NCBI RefSeq assembly: GCF_028389875.1 | Contig: NC_084672.1 | Span: 11,275,958-11,339,957, forward strand | Reading direction: 5' to 3' | From: Rhea pennata | Lineage: Eukaryota; Chordata; Aves; Rheiformes; Rheidae | DNA: 64,000 bases | Shown here: positions 27,515 through 40,839 of the stretch, in pieces | How positions within the stretch are numbered: the first letter of the stretch is position 1 | Layout of the letters: every line of letters starts with the position of its first letter | The notes under the pieces: model-generated | Databases searched by the model: none | Told to the model about the DNA's origin: nothing | What the model saw: the letters and a program-made list of their open reading frames with translations, nothing else | Made by a program: the position numbers and the translations under genes

Positions 27515-30500
27515 GTGGCGGCGGGCGGGCGGCGGGCTCGGGGCCGGCGGCGGCGCGGGCGGCGGCGGCGCTGACGGCGCGTGTCTCTCTTGCAGGGAAG
27601 GGGCGGCGCGGAGGGCGCCGGCGCCGCCCCCGCGGGGCCCGTGGCGGCGGGCGGCGATGGCTCCGTGCGGGTGGCGGTGCGCGCCAAGCCCGGGTGCCGG
27701 CGCAGCGCCGTGACAGGTACGGGCCGCTGCCGCGGGCGGGCGGCGGGCAGGGCCCCGGCCTGCTCGGCCTGGGCGCGGCGCTGCGTCCCCTCTCGCTCCG
27801 GAAGAGCTGCGGCTGCGCTAGCGCGGCGGGGGGCTGCTCCGCGCGGCGGGCGGCGGGCGCGGAGCGGGGGGGGGCCGCCCGGCTCGGCGGGAAGCTCGCG
27901 CTGGCGAGGCGCGGCGGGCGGCGGGCGGACTTCTGGCCGCCCCGAGTCCGTCCGTTCGCACTTGGCGCAGCCGGGGGAGCCCGTCCGCCCGCTGCGCCGC
28001 GGCCCAGGCGCTCCGAGCTCGAGGGACAGGGCGGTTTGAGGGCTTTAACTGGTTTTACTGGAAATCTAGGCCCGCAGCTTTTGTGGATGGACAGTGCAGT
28101 GCAGATAATATTTCTCACTCCAGAGACAGCTATCAACAAGTCAGGACACAACAATAAAATGAGTTTTCTAACTGTAGACCACAACTCTTCTGCACCCCCA
28201 AGTTGTTAAAAGTTTCGACAGAAAATTGAAGAGTACTAATTTCACGTTTTCCTTAGAAGAAGAAAACAGGACTAGTTCTTTCACGCTCATCTGCACGTAG
28301 CACAGAGTGGGGCTGTGAGCATTATATAAACGCTCTTGAGCTGATTTTTTTTTGAAAGAAGTAACAACAAAACACATTTGATCAGCATGTCAGTTGTATG
28401 TTTGATTTCATGCATACTGCTTGAGTCCCAAGAGCTTATATGCTTTTTTTCTAGCTATAAAAGTTTAATCACATATGTACCTTCTCTACAAATCAGTACT
28501 TGCTTGTGTACAAATTAAAGCCAGTCTTATATATGTATGTGTGAGGCTAATACGGACCTTTTATCTGTAGTACAACTTACTACATCCAGTGTCCCTCATC
28601 AGAGAGATGCTAAAGTCTGTTTACAACTGTTAGATATTCCAACAGGAATGAAAAATAACAGCAATAAAGCAAGTTAAGGCTATAATTGGTAGTGTTTAAA
28701 TAAATATATAAATTTAAAAGCTGAAGCAGAGCAGACATGAATTTTAAAATCACGTATTTCAATATTTACACTCAAAAAGCACTGGACGATTTGCAGAGAT
28801 TCAATTGTGTTCAGTAAAATGTAAATGCTGGCAATAGATTATAGTGCAGTATGTAGGCACACTTGACTACCAAGAATCTGTTCGTGATAGCCATAGATCT
28901 CTGTGCAAGCTTTTTTATTAAGCTTTTTTGGGCGGGTAATGGTGCATGCCGCAATGCTGGATCTACAGCAGCAACATAACGGACATTGTATAGAGAGATT
29001 TAGCACAATGCCCCAACTGCCGTGGTTAATTCTTAGATACAGTCTAATACAGGTCCGTAAGGTTTGTATTGGCTAACTGTTTTAACTCGGAGTAATTTGT
29101 GGAGGGTAAAAGTGGCAAGTTACCCGCTGTTCTGGAAGCATATTTGGATTTATATTAAAAATGTGTCCAAAAGTATTATTAAGTATTAAGAGCTAAGAAC
29201 TAGACACTTTGAATACCTTGAGCATAAACTCTTTAAAATATTTGTTACAGATGTGACGGCTGAGGCAGTAGGTGTAGCTATTGCTGCACCTCCGTCAGAA
29301 GGGGAGGCAAATGCAGAGCTGTGTCGCTACCTCTCTAAGGTGCTGGAGGTGAAGAAGAGTGAAGTTATTTTAGAGAAGGTACTTTTTTTTTCCTCCCCCT
29401 TTTCTTTCAGTCTTGTCCTGCTGCAGTTCAAATTCAAGCTTCTGAAATTTATTCATTGGACATTTGATAGAGGGAGTCTGTTCACTAAGTACTACAGATC
29501 GAGTTTCTAGCATTCAGTCTAAAAGTGTTCACAAGATACTTGAATTATGTTCATCTGAGTTAATGGAATGACTCAGAAGAAAGCTAGTAGAGGAGGAACC
29601 GCAGCTAGTTTTGAGATCTTTAATCAGAATGGTTCTCATTGTGATATATTTTTGAAACTTGTGTCATTCATGTTTTCTGTGGCCTTTAAAGATCCACTTG
29701 TTTTCATTTCAAATCTACTTCGTAAAATGTGGGTGCTTTGCATAAAATGTGTATTTTGTTAGTAACTTCACAAGTGTGTTTTTGAAGATACTTCTGTATT
29801 TAAGTGAAAAATTTCTGACAAGTAACTCTTCTGTAACAGTAAGACCATATATAAATACTTTGATTATAGCTGGGCCTTAAGAATTTCTTTGTAGCGGTGG
29901 AACTTCCGTGTTTTGGCTTTGGCAAGTGGAAACTGTTTGTTTTATTCATTACACTGAATAAATAATTTATTCTGTTAATTCATTGTACTTAAAGTCAGTT
30001 TTTTCCAACCCTGTTCATTTATAGTTTATGAACATGAGGGCACAATGAAAAATGGTCCTTCTTGTTTTTGGGTGTTAGTTGTAAGTTTAATGTAGTAGTT
30101 GTAGAAGTCTATTAACAGTGGTAACGACAACATGATCAGTGAATTTAGCGCTGCTTTGCTGAAAGGTAGAGATGCCAGGGTTTGAGTCCTCTTTTTTTTT
30201 TTTTTCCTTTTCTTTCTTTTTTTTTTTTCTGCGATCCTAGGCAAACTACTTAATCTTTATCAATATTTTAGAGATAACACTGCTTTTCTACCTGAAAGGG
30301 ATGTTGAGTTTTAACTAAATTATTCTCATAAATGCTAAATAGAGTCAAGCATAAAAGGGACCAGTGCTGTGTGACCTTCTTGATTCAGTTGTTCTGACCT
30401 ACAGCATCCAAATAATCACATGGTGGTGTTTGTCTTTGACAAACCACTGTTTGTTCTCAGTGAAGCATAGTGGTAAAGTCTGTATTTTCCTTGTCGCTCA

Positions 30501-31590
30501 CATTTCTCTTCTGATCTGCTAGGTGTGCAAAACAAGTGCTTTTTGTTACTGATTGTTCTCTCATACTGCTACTTGCTTTATAAATGATAACATTAGCAGA
30601 ACCAATCCAAATAGGAAGCGGTCCAGGGAAAAACCAGGATCACTGGATTTTTATGCAGAGGTCTTAATTTTCATCATTAGTAGGCTAAATTGCCCCCAAA
30701 TCTATTTTTTTTTAATTCATGCCTTGTTTCTGTATTTTAAGGTTAAGAACTTTTTCCTCCTTCAGGATGTCTCTTGTGAACCTTTCAAATACCTACGTGC
30801 TAGGCCACAGATTAACATACAGCTTGTTTGTTTCTAATGTTTTTACTGAATGCCAGCAAGGTTGATGACCACAGGCAATATGAAATGAGATTGCAGGTTT
30901 GTCAGTTCCTACATTAAATAGTGATTTTGTTGGTAATACTTGAAATATTATTGATTATTTTTCATAAATGCTGTATGAATCTGGAATGTCTTATAGTTTT
31001 TCTAGAATGCCTTTTCTTTTTCTCTTGTTGATAATTATCAGTCTGAGAACTCAGCCTAAGAGTAACTAATACTGTTTGGAATGTAATGTTCAAGGAAGAT
31101 CTGAAAGTCCATATCTATCAAAAATATATAGTAACTTTTTAAAAAACAAAATGCAAATGTAGGTGAGGTCTTGCTTCTTGATGATACAACTGAATTATGG
31201 AGATTTATCACTCCTTGCTTCTCCTTCTAGCCTATAAAAAGAGCATTAATTTAAGGCATGCTCCAACAGCTGTATCTGATTTTAAAAAGATAGTAGATAA
31301 GACACTGCTTTTCACATTAAAAATAGCTAGAAAGAACATTGATGAACCATTTCTCACTGCTGTCAATTCTGCATACCCACACGCTAAGATTTTTTTCAAG
31401 TATCTGATATATTGGCATTACAATGAGATTTTTGGAATGTGTATGTGGTGGTGATTTTCTGAACGATTTTTTTTTTGTGTGTGTGTGTCTAAACCAGGGT
31501 GGTAAATCACGTGACAAAGTGGTGAAGATTTTGGTATCGATGACACCAGATGAGATATTAGAAAAACTGAAAAAAGAAGCTTCCAGTTGA
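27452..31590 (+). CDS. C15orf40: C15orf40 homologue, UPF0235/YggU-like protein (complete, 4 exons)
   Basis: Coding exons: 27452-27514, 27596-27716, 29251-29378, 31498-31590. All introns are GT-AG and the frame gives 134 residues (about 153 in human). The first 21 residues are Arg-rich and could be a mitochondrial targeting stretch; a second in-frame ATG at 27503 gives MPRK, like the MPKK of the shorter human form. Residues 22-45 are Gly/Ala-rich linker. The conserved DUF167 (YggU) domain runs from about 46: [37 protein letters not shown], then [11 protein letters not shown]. The biochemical role of the family is not established. The gene follows BTBD1 in the same direction, as in human. Confidence 0.95.
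27596..27716 (+). CDS. C15orf40: C15orf40 coding exon 2
   Basis: Acceptor CTCTTGCAG|G after an intron of only 81 bp, donor ACAG|GTACGG. It encodes a Gly/Ala-rich linker and the first conserved strand, [19 protein letters not shown]. Confidence 0.93.
27717..29250 (+). other. C15orf40 intron 2
   Basis: The first 320 bp belong to the CpG island; the rest is AT-rich. Nothing else is recognisable. Confidence 0.8.
29251..29378 (+). CDS. C15orf40: C15orf40 coding exon 3
   Basis: Acceptor TTTGTTACAG|A and donor GAGAAG|GTACTT. It encodes the family signature [20 protein letters not shown] and the following helix to SEVILEK. Confidence 0.96.
29379..31497 (+). other. C15orf40 intron 3
   Basis: AT-rich intron carrying a MIR-like SINE with a pyrimidine-rich insertion (about 30110-30350) and a GT run just before the exon 4 acceptor. 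No coding exon is seen. Confidence 0.8.
30110..30350 (+). mobile_element. MIR-like SINE in C15orf40 intron 3
   Basis: The parts follow MIR order: a CCAGGGTTTGAGTCCTC box B-like piece near 30175-30191, a T-rich insert, then TAGGCAAACTACTTAATCTT near 30238 (compare GGGCAAGTTACTTAACCTC), and an AAATGCTAAATAG-like tail. The match is diverged and recalled from the family consensus. Confidence 0.6.
31498..31590 (+). CDS. C15orf40: C15orf40 coding exon 4 (terminal)
   Basis: Acceptor AAACCAG|G after a GT-rich tract. It encodes [20 protein letters not shown] and ends in [10 protein letters not shown] with stop TGA at 31588-31590. The GxKSRxKxV motif is typical of the YggU family. Confidence 0.95.
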   Translation, partial: GGKSRDKVVKILVSMTPDEILEKLKKEASS

Positions 31591-31985
31591 CCTAAAACAA
31601 GAGCAGGAAATGGAGCAATGCGTCTTGGTAAATGGAGTGATGTTCTTAGGTAAAACTGGTCCTGTTGAGAATTTGGATAACAACTAGGGAAAGATACTTT
31701 TTTTGCCCCTTTGTTAGTACAGCTTCTGCATAGTTGAAATGTTTGTGTAGGTCTGGACCATCTCCTTTATCACTGTGTAGTGAAATTAGAAAAACTTGTC
31801 TTTATGGAAGTTCCAAGTCTACTTCAGTTATTACAGATTTTTTTTTCCCCCTCTGGAGAGTTGCCTGTCCATAAAATTTGTAAGATTTGTCCTCTTTACT
31901 TGTCCTCTAACAAACAGTTTTGAGAACTTGTTTTGGAATTAAATAAACTTTGGTTCACAAAATAAAAGGCTTAGAGTGACAGGCT
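31591..31985 (+). other. C15orf40 3' UTR
   Basis: The stop codon is followed by about 390 bp leading to two canonical AATAAA signals at 31942-31947 and 31961-31966, with T/G-rich sequence after them. Cleavage near 31980 is likely. Confidence 0.75.
31942..31966 (+). terminator. Poly(A) signals of C15orf40
   Basis: Two AATAAA hexamers 19 bp apart lie about 350 bp after the C15orf40 stop codon. They are the first canonical signals downstream. Confidence 0.75.
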
Positions 31986-34900
31986 TCTAAGTCATTGGTT
32001 TGATGTCAAAAGAAGTGTCATGCAAAAGGATGAATCAGCCTAGACGGTAAAGAGCATAAACCAGCATTCTCTGTAATATCTGTGGCAGCCATAGGGTACA
32101 GTTTTCCTGTTACCTGCACATCTGTAAATCTAAATTAAATTTATTTGAAGCCAGAATCCTTTGTTGAGCACACAAGCAAACTAAAAGCAGAATCATCTCC
32201 TGAGTAACTGAAACAAAATCAAAAGTTTGCAGTATGAAAAACTGATGTAGAATATAATAATTGTGTACATAGAGTCACTTTGGAATAGTCTAATTAATTT
32301 CCTGAAAAGTAGAGATAGTCATGGATTCTTTGCCAAATGTCAAAAGTGATGACTGTTTTTAATAATAAAAAGACAAGAATATTTCAAGTTTTGTTTTGTA
32401 TTTATATCTGTGACAAAAAAATGTTTCCTAGATGTCACTTAGTACAATGTTGTTTTTTAGCAGGACTTGTTTGCAATTTTTTCTTGATTCAAAAATGAGT
32501 AGTATTCTAGCCAGTCTAGCAGAGTCTTACATAGAAGAGAACTAACAAGAAGTCGAAACAAAATGGGTAACTGTCCAGTATCCCAGGATAATGAAGCCTT
32601 AAGGAGTAAAGAAGCCTTAAGTTTTCTCTTCATCATGCTTCACAAGTCAGAGTAAGATTAAACCAGTATTTTCCCAAAATAGATGTGATATTCCACTAGT
32701 CAATGGTGCAAAGTTTGCTTTTTATGTCAGTAACTGCTGATGTCTGAAATGATCCTCTCTTGACTGTGTGTGTCATTTCTTAAAAAAAAAAAAAAAAAAA
32801 AAAAGTTTTAATGGCTAAAAGAAAAAATGCTCTAAAGGTCTGTTTTAGATTGGTCATACCTTTCTCTGGAAACCAGTCCGTTACAAATGCAGAACATACA
32901 GCTAATTTTCTTTACTAGCTTCACATAGTGCAGACTTCATAGCTAACAATTCAGTTTTCTGTGGTCAGAAATTCTTTGCCTTAGCTTTTATTTTTAATTT
33001 TTATTTTTAATACTGCAGCAGTTGTTTTTAGTGTCAGAGAACTAATCCTACTGGTGTTTATCATGGTGACAAGTCCTTCAAGGTGACTCAGTTTCACAGA
33101 TTGTATTAAAATGTTATTTACTTATTCCGATAGCGTTTGGCAGAATAATTCTGTATATCACAAATGCTATTTGTTTAATGTTTTGTATCAGGGCTCCTTT
33201 TTTTCTCAGGCTTGTGGTCAGCCCTGTCTCGCCTCACATGCCTTTCCTTTGATTTTGCCTACAAACTGTCCTTGCCGCTCCATTGTCTTTGCTGTCCTGG
33301 GAACTTTGGCTCAGGGCTCTGCTGCTTCCTCTGTTCTTGCCTGTTAGACGGATCCCATAGTTTGCAGAAAAATTAAGGCAAAGCAAGCAAAAAATAAGTG
33401 ACATTTTGTTTTTCTGTTAGTTCCCAGGCTTCCCTGCGCTATGAGTGGAAAACAGCAATCCAGAGAATGATAAATCCTGCATTAATAAATTATGCCGAGA
33501 TGAATCCTGCAACAGCCATTATAAAGATTCCTAGGAAACTGATACCACATGTTACATGACATATATATTATACACTATATTGAAATAATGTCTTTCATTT
33601 TTCCATTATTTCAGAGCCATTTTGAGGGAAGACCTGGGTGGATATGTACAGTCACCAAAGTACATGGTTCGCAATGATGATTAACTATAACATTAGCCAA
33701 CTTCATCTTTCCATTCCCTACTGAGACTTGGTTTAATATGTCCAGTTTAATTGTCATAGTTTGGAAAATTTGTTGCAGTTAACTATTTTTTAGCATTGCT
33801 TCTTAAGAAACAAAAATATTATTGGTGGCATGTGTTGAAGATCTAAGTTTTGTTACCCAATGCATTAGCTAGTTAAGATCTTGATGCCGACGTAACGAAG
33901 CCATGGTGAAAGGAACCCACAGTAGCAATTAAAGTAGAGAGTTAGAAATAAAGTTCTGTTAGCAGTAGCTTCCCTCACTCAAGACTGAGTAAATGGAGTA
34001 GCTTGCAGTGTGGCAACTCAACCCTTATTTACTGGGAACAGAGAATGTATTTAATATCAGTAAACAAAATCGAGTATTTTAGAAAGGTAATATAGGTGAA
34101 ATTGTGGTGGTGTCATATCTGGCATCTGAGAACCTCTTAAATCAGTATTTTTGGGTACACTCCCATAATATCTATAATACTCTAGTTGCTGATGCATTTA
34201 AGCTGGTGATGTGCCGGGGAGGCAGGAAGATCATTACTGAAGCACTGTATAGCAAAAGTGAAAAAACAAGAGTTAGGCCACTTGCATGATCAAACAAGAC
34301 ACCAGTGCCAAAACTGTGATTTCTAGGCCTAGCTCTTTCAAATCTGACGTTGAAATCCTAGCCCTTCAACTGTCTCTTCGCGAACACAGTTAAGCGTCTT
34401 TCACTCCCTTGAGCAATTTGTAGCAGCAGATATTCCCTAAACTTTCATCAGAGCAAATTTTTCGTAGAACTGTGCTTTGTGATACTGATTCTAAGAACTT
34501 GAAAACACTCTTCATATTCCGTATCTCAGAGTACTAGACCAATTTAAAAACATTGTGGTGCCAGGTGTTACCCTCCTTTTAATTGCTCGTTCCCAATATT
34601 TGCCTATTTACCTGAGAATATCTTTTTTTTTCAATCAATACAATTAATCAACTATTTGATATCTAACAATTTACTCAAGCTCTACCCTCTTTACCTAATG
34701 CATTGTCTGACAAATCTCAGTAAGATAAGTCTAGCAGTGAACTAATATCTTACAAACCTGGACAGTGGTTACAGATGTGCTTTCCTTTTTTATATAATTA
34801 AATTGTTTAAACATTAGCAAAATATAAGTTACCTGAGTAAGTTTTATGTCATGCAGTGTTATGGCACAGATCATTCTTGCTTCTTTTCTCTTACATTCAT

Positions 34901-36262
34901 TTTCTACAATCAAACTTTAAAAGTAGGTGCATGGTTTCATTGCAGTACTCTAACATGCTAATTAAGGATATTTAGTTATATCCTCTGAAGCTGGCCTATT
35001 TGCTCTTTAAGTTTCAAATCCACTCCATTTATCATGTGCAGCTCATTCCTATCTCTCCTTTTAGTCCCATGTGTTTCTAAATCCCCCTTTCCTCCTGTAT
35101 CATCAATCAAAATAATCCTGTATAATTGACAACTTTGTCAATAACTGGCGGTGGCAATTTACCAGAAAGCACAGTTTAATATCTTCCTTCTTTCAGCCTC
35201 CAGGAAGATAGATACACCTGATCTTTCTCCTCATTACTTCACATGTCTTATGCTCAATATTTTCCCTCTCATACTGCTTGTTTGCATATGTAAAACCTGA
35301 ACCAGCTGAGTCCCCCCCTTTTTTTTTATTCTAGCTTGCTATATTCCCTTCTTAATGTTTTTAGCCTTTTTCTCAGGAGGATAAATCATTGTCATATTAG
35401 CTATTGTAAAAATGTACTTCTCTGTCTCTTTCTGGAAACAGTGCTTTACCTGCATGTGAAGCGTATCTTGGTTAGTATTCTCTGCTTCAAATGCAGCACC
35501 TTTTTAAAAAATGCTGTTAATGTAAGCAAGATGAAATAAACAGTCAAAAGGCTGCTTAAGAAATGAAATACTTGCCTGAAAGACTCTGATAGTTCTCTAA
35601 GGTCCTGGGAATCCATGTCTTCCTGGTCCTTTGTATATCAGCTTCTCAAGCAATGGTTTTTTAGTGAGCCATAAAGAATTTCTTTCATCTATAAATATGG
35701 TATTTGTTTGTTTTTGTGTTGTCTCAGAAGCTGAGAAAGTTAGAGTTCATTTGATATGGAGACACCATGCCATCTTGCTGCAGCTTCAGGCTTAATTTTT
35801 GGAACATTGTTTAAATAACATTTTGTTTTTTCACTGTCATTCTAATCTCAAAGACAAGTGGAAAGGGAAATATATTGAGTATCTACCATTCAGTCGCTAT
35901 AGAAACATGCTGTAAAGAGAACAGTTGGCCAGGGACTTCAGGGGAAAAGAGTGTTTAAATGAAAAGCAAAGGGTCAAAGCCTCATTTTGTGCTGCTGAGA
36001 AAAAGCAGACATCTGCATTAAGAGAATAACTGGGATTAAAAAGTGCAATTCTGGGGTAATTGCCTTTAAGTTGGTTTCCTTTTTTCTTTTACCTAGTATG
36101 AGTGGCATAGGAAGGGTTGCAGCGTGTTCTCTGGACAGTATTCATGCTGTAATAAGTGTTGCAGAACAGTAGTGAAATAGGATGTGTTAAGACATAGGTT
36201 TTTTGTTTTGTTTTGTTTTTTTAAGCCCCTAATACATGTTAGGACATACTTGGTGCCCATTT

Positions 36263-36312
36263 CATAGAATCATAGAATCGGTAAGGTTGGAAGGGGCCTC
36301 TGGAGATCATAT
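36263..36312 (-). mobile_element. Avian CR1 LINE, extreme 3' end (about 50 bp)
   Basis: CATAGAATCATAGAATCGG followed by TAAGGTTGGAAGGGGCCTCT and GGAGATCAT is the reverse complement of the typical bird CR1 3' end, with two copies of the ATTCTATG terminal unit. Only the last 50 bp or so is present, a normal 5'-truncated insertion. Confidence 0.85.
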
Positions 36313-37076
36313 ATCTGAAAGGGGCATTGGCAAGTTGAATTTTATAAAATAAGCTCTTTCTATGCAACTTTCTTGTACTGTTGTCCCTTTCAGTAGCTTG
36401 TCTTAAAATCCACAAAGCTTTCTACCTCTTTTTGAATGCTCAGGGAGGTCTTGGGGTAAATTTGAAAGCAATAGCATCATGCACGCTCAGCTCAAGCAGC
36501 CTTTTGGCATCTCGAGGCCTTGAGCACACATGCCCTCTTGCTGCCCTCTCGCATTTGGTTTTGCTGCTGCTGTGCCCTCCGGCAGGACAAGGCTCTTTAG
36601 TGCCTTATCGTCTGCTGGGATTGTTTCTGCTCTTTAGTTGTCACATCAGTGGTGCTGCTAATGCTCGTCTCCTTCGATGTTACTCTATTTTCTTGCTTAT
36701 TCTGTTTCTTAAGCCCAACAGCACTTGGGAGATACATTCATTGTGGAAGGGGAAGAAAGATTTTCTTGTGATGTAATCTTTGCAGTCAGAGAGCAAACCT
36801 GTCCCTTCTAGGAGGCTCTTGTAGCTGCTCTGTGTAGTCTCTTGGCATTTGCCCTTTAATAAAATGTCTGCTTTTGTCTTCAGTAAATCTGACAGCAGTC
36901 AGCTAGCACATATGTGAGGTCATGTTCGTGCTATGAGGGAAGATTGCTATTAGCTACTCGAATGCACTTCTGAGCAGAGAATTTTCTTCAGTATTTTGGC
37001 TGATTCTTAGCTGCTTTTTTACAGTGGAAGTGCAGTCTGTTCCTGATAAACCTGATGGGTCTATGAGGCTTTTGGA

Positions 37077-37078
37077 TT

Positions 37079-37107
<29 letters not shown>
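37077..37107. repeat. T-G homopolymer junction
   Basis: About twenty T are followed directly by nine G, then AGGGGTGGG. It is a simple repeat with G-quadruplex potential on the plus strand. Confidence 0.85.
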
Positions 37108-37109
<2 letters not shown>

Positions 37110-40100
37110 GGTGGGACAACAGGGGACGACTACTGTTAAGCTCATCACTGGCTCAGTATCAGTGCTAATACATAGAAGGGACCAACTAGGCAAATTACAC
37201 TTGGCTAGTTTTGCTTAATGAGGATGTCTGATTGTGCTTAGTCACTTCCTTACTGCATTCAGGTTCAGCTCCGAAAACCAGACTCAAGCTTTTGGTAAAA
37301 TATTTTTGAAAGATAAGCAGCAGATTATAATGGTGTTCTTGGACTGATTCCTCTGTTTGCTGTGACATACCATCGAGAATAAAAAATATATATATTTATT
37401 TAAGGCAGGCCAGGCAATATTCATGGTAAGAAAACAAATATGAAATTAGAGCATCTGAAAACACTAATTTGAAAACAGTTGTCATTAAGTTGTGTATGTA
37501 TAGAAAGGCCAGTTTTTCAGTAGCCAAATGCCTGTGTGGGTAAGAGTAGAGAAGGTGTAAGATCTAATTAAACACAGCTTTCAGTAGTATGAATGTGTAT
37601 AATCCTTAGCGAAAATAAATAAAGTGAATTTGTTAGTGGAGATGTTTGTATACCTGTATTTACACTCTTAAAGAGACAAAGACAAGAATATGCAGTGCCA
37701 GAGATTCCCCAAAGCCATTCTGATGATTTGATGAGGTTCCCATTACATGTTTGTTTTAAAAGTATTTTTTCTCTAATCTCACTGTAAGAATGAACCCCAC
37801 AAGAAATAGATTTTTTTCTGCATCATTGGTTGTATCACAGGGCTAGTAGGAAGAGTTCTGCTCAAGCCATTTTTTTAATGGAAAATGGAGTTTATCAGCC
37901 TTTTCCGTAGAAAACCCTTGTGTTTTCTGTGCCATTTTGAGTTCTGTCAAACACACACACAAAAAACACAAAAACACTTTTTTCCCCCCATATAGAGCAA
38001 AAAAAAATCTATAAACAAAGAACATTTCCATTCAGCTGTACTATGCAGCAGAAGCAGAAAAACTGATCCAGTTTGCAAAAAATATTATTTTTCTGTGTAG
38101 CTTCCATTATAGATGACTGGAGCTAGATGACTGGAGCATTACATGTGACAGTGGTAGACAGAAAAGATCAGAATTGTGAGTTTGAAGTTGCTTAACCTTT
38201 GGGTTATTTAAAATCAAAGCAGAGGAGAGAAGGCTTTCAATCAGATGTCTGCCATGTTGACCCAATGCTGAGATATGATGGGATCACGTTGTGTTTATTG
38301 TGGAGTTTTGATCCCATATTTGTTACAGCTTTTCCAGTGCACTTAATCTAAAGGGAGAAAACAAGTGAAAAGAGCTTTATTATGACTGCTATGAAATCAA
38401 CTTCCGTGATTGCAGTCATCAGTTACTTATTTGATGTCCTTTTGGGGGTGGAAGGGACAACATGTTATAACCACTTGTGCCTCAGAGAAGAAATCTCAGT
38501 AAGGAAACTGCTACCAGGATGGTAAAGATGGGCTGTGCTAACCCTGAGTGCTTGTCCTGTCATACAAGAAGCAGCTGTTTCCCGACAGAAGTCCTATTTT
38601 GAAGCAGCTGGTTCACAGATCATCTTTGAAATGGAAACTGTTTAGGGAAGACAGGAGTTGAATTTCGTGAGAAGTATTTTCCTTATTATTCAGTGGAAGA
38701 ACTGAAGAGCTGCTTTGCTACTGGAGAACGGAACCAACTGAGGCCTGCGAGCTGCCCTGCTACTTCATGGTCTGCAGAGCGATAGCACCATATGGGGTAA
38801 GGTTTCATGACGACCATGTGAAAAAGGTGACACCAGGATACTGATCTAAAAGATACGGAAACAAGTTCAGAGAGGGTAAATGTAAGTTCACGCTCTTGGA
38901 AGAACCAATGTCTGATGCCCTTCTTCTTGTGCTGCACTTGCTGCATCTTTAAAAGGAGAACAGTGATATTTACTAAATGTGCAAATGGAAAGAGTAGCAG
39001 ATTTTAGATGCCAGTAGTCCCAATATTAGGGTTTTAAGGTTCCAGGGATATTTTTGCAAGCAGTCCACTATGTAAGATGTCAAAATTAAATAGAATTGAG
39101 AAGAAAACCAAAATGATGTGCTGTCCTGGCATGGTGCTCATATTAGTGTCTGTACATTTTGCAGTTCTAAAGAAGTTAATCAAGAACCTCAGCTTCAGTT
39201 CAAGAGTTTTTGCAGAGGATTTTCTTCTCTTAATGTACTGTGGCAGATTTAGTTAACATATTATCAACCTATATATAGTTATGAAAGAAAATGATTCAAG
39301 CTCAACTTCAACAAGCTCATCTAGCGAATGTTTGCATACTAAATTTGTTCCAGTAGTGGCACCGCTAGTGGCACTAGTAATTGATCATGCTGTTTTACTA
39401 ATGCATCTGTTGCTGTGTGTGTCTTCTTGCCGAAGCTCCTGCCAGCTCGATCTTCAGACCTGGAGGTGATTGTCCTGTGTTTCTACCCATGATCACTGGT
39501 CATTTAGCTGCTATGTTAAAAATTCTTACTTGTTGCATCATATGCTGCATGTGATCAGCTGCATATGATTCGTGCTCACTTTAATGGACTGTTTCAATCT
39601 TCATCTGGAGCATAAATTTCTGAGGTGCCCAAGGTTTTACATGTCTAGGCTTATAAATTTGAGAAACTATTTTCTGTTTGTTTTCAGATCTCAGCTATTT
39701 CTAGGCTGGGTTTTAGGCTTTGTCTCACTGGTATCCAGAACTTGTTTGATTGGTACCTGAGCTTGCGTAATAGGTGAAGTTCTCCTCCAGTCCAAAAGTA
39801 AAGATACTAAAACATGATGGGGGAGAAAAAGGGAATCATTTACGTTATCCAAAAGTCATTTGTTGGACTAACAACAATTCTGCTTGGTCTGTTGAAAAGT
39901 ATTTGCTCTGTGTCCTGAACTCTGCTGGAGCAAAGCATGCTCGGAGTAGAGGACATGATGGGTTTGAGATGTTTGGTGGCACCTGCTCTGCTGTTTAGCG
40001 CTGAAGTCAGAATGGGAAAAATCTGCCACAAGAATAATAGTTTTCTAGTCATGTTTTCAAACAGTGTGTAAATCTAATAATTTGCAATGTCATTTCCCCA

Positions 40101-40839
40101 GTCTTTCACAGTTATTTTTTACTTATAATCTGTGAATCTACATGGCAAAAGGGTATTACATATGACCCTCTCAGGGGGGATCCTGAACCTATTAAATGCC
40201 TATCTGAAGCTTTTCAGGAAAGAAAGATTCATCTTCTGAACTTGGATGGCCCTTGCATGGATATACATGTGTTATATATAAAGAGCATCTACTGCTGCTG
40301 TTGTTGTATAGAAATGTGCAAGCTAAAATGCAGATTTAGATGGAAAAGTTTGTGAACTGCTCAGAACTGGTTCATCTGTTCTACCTTCCTGTCTCATTTA
40401 AGTACATTGCTTCTACAAAGACAGCTACAGATTGCCAGGATTTCTTTTTTTCTTTTGGTGGCTGAACTATTATCCTTCACAGCAAGTCAAGACTAACACT
40501 TTGTAATTGCTGTGAGAGGCTGGCACATCCCCTTGACACTCGAGTCAGCCAAGTGCAGCTCCAGGGGTCTCGTCTCCTCTGCAGAGCTTCCTCCAGAGCG
40601 TTGCCACGTCTCCCGCAGGTTTCCCGATGCTGCGTTGGCAGCCTCAGTGGCGGAGCCTCCAGCCATCGCCGTGGCAGGAGCTGCTGCCAGCGGTGTTTGT
40701 TGGAAGGAGTGAGAGTTTGCTCTGCAGGGCAAGGCAGCTGTGGATTTTATTAAAAATTGTTTCAAAATATGAGACACTTCTTTTTCTGCATCAGAAAAGA
40801 AAGCTTTATAAGACTCTGATTAGGTGACAAATAGTGAAC

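Larger units (their letters stand above)
27150..28040. promoter_or_regulatory. CpG island at the C15orf40 promoter
   Basis: CpG-dense sequence begins about 300 bp before the C15orf40 start codon and extends into intron 2. It contains several GC boxes (GGGGCGGGG near 27366-27416) directly upstream of the start codon, so transcription probably starts between about 27350 and 27450. No TATA box is seen. Confidence 0.86.

Noticed and set aside
27150-28184. Frames of 344 (minus) and 171 (plus) codons at the C15orf40 promoter
   Set aside because: They run through the 17-bp repeat and GC-rich intron; the real exons use short segments with proper splice sites.
36381-36776. 131-codon plus-strand frame with Leu-rich stretches
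   Set aside because: No recognisable family, no promoter or splice context, and it starts beside a repeat.
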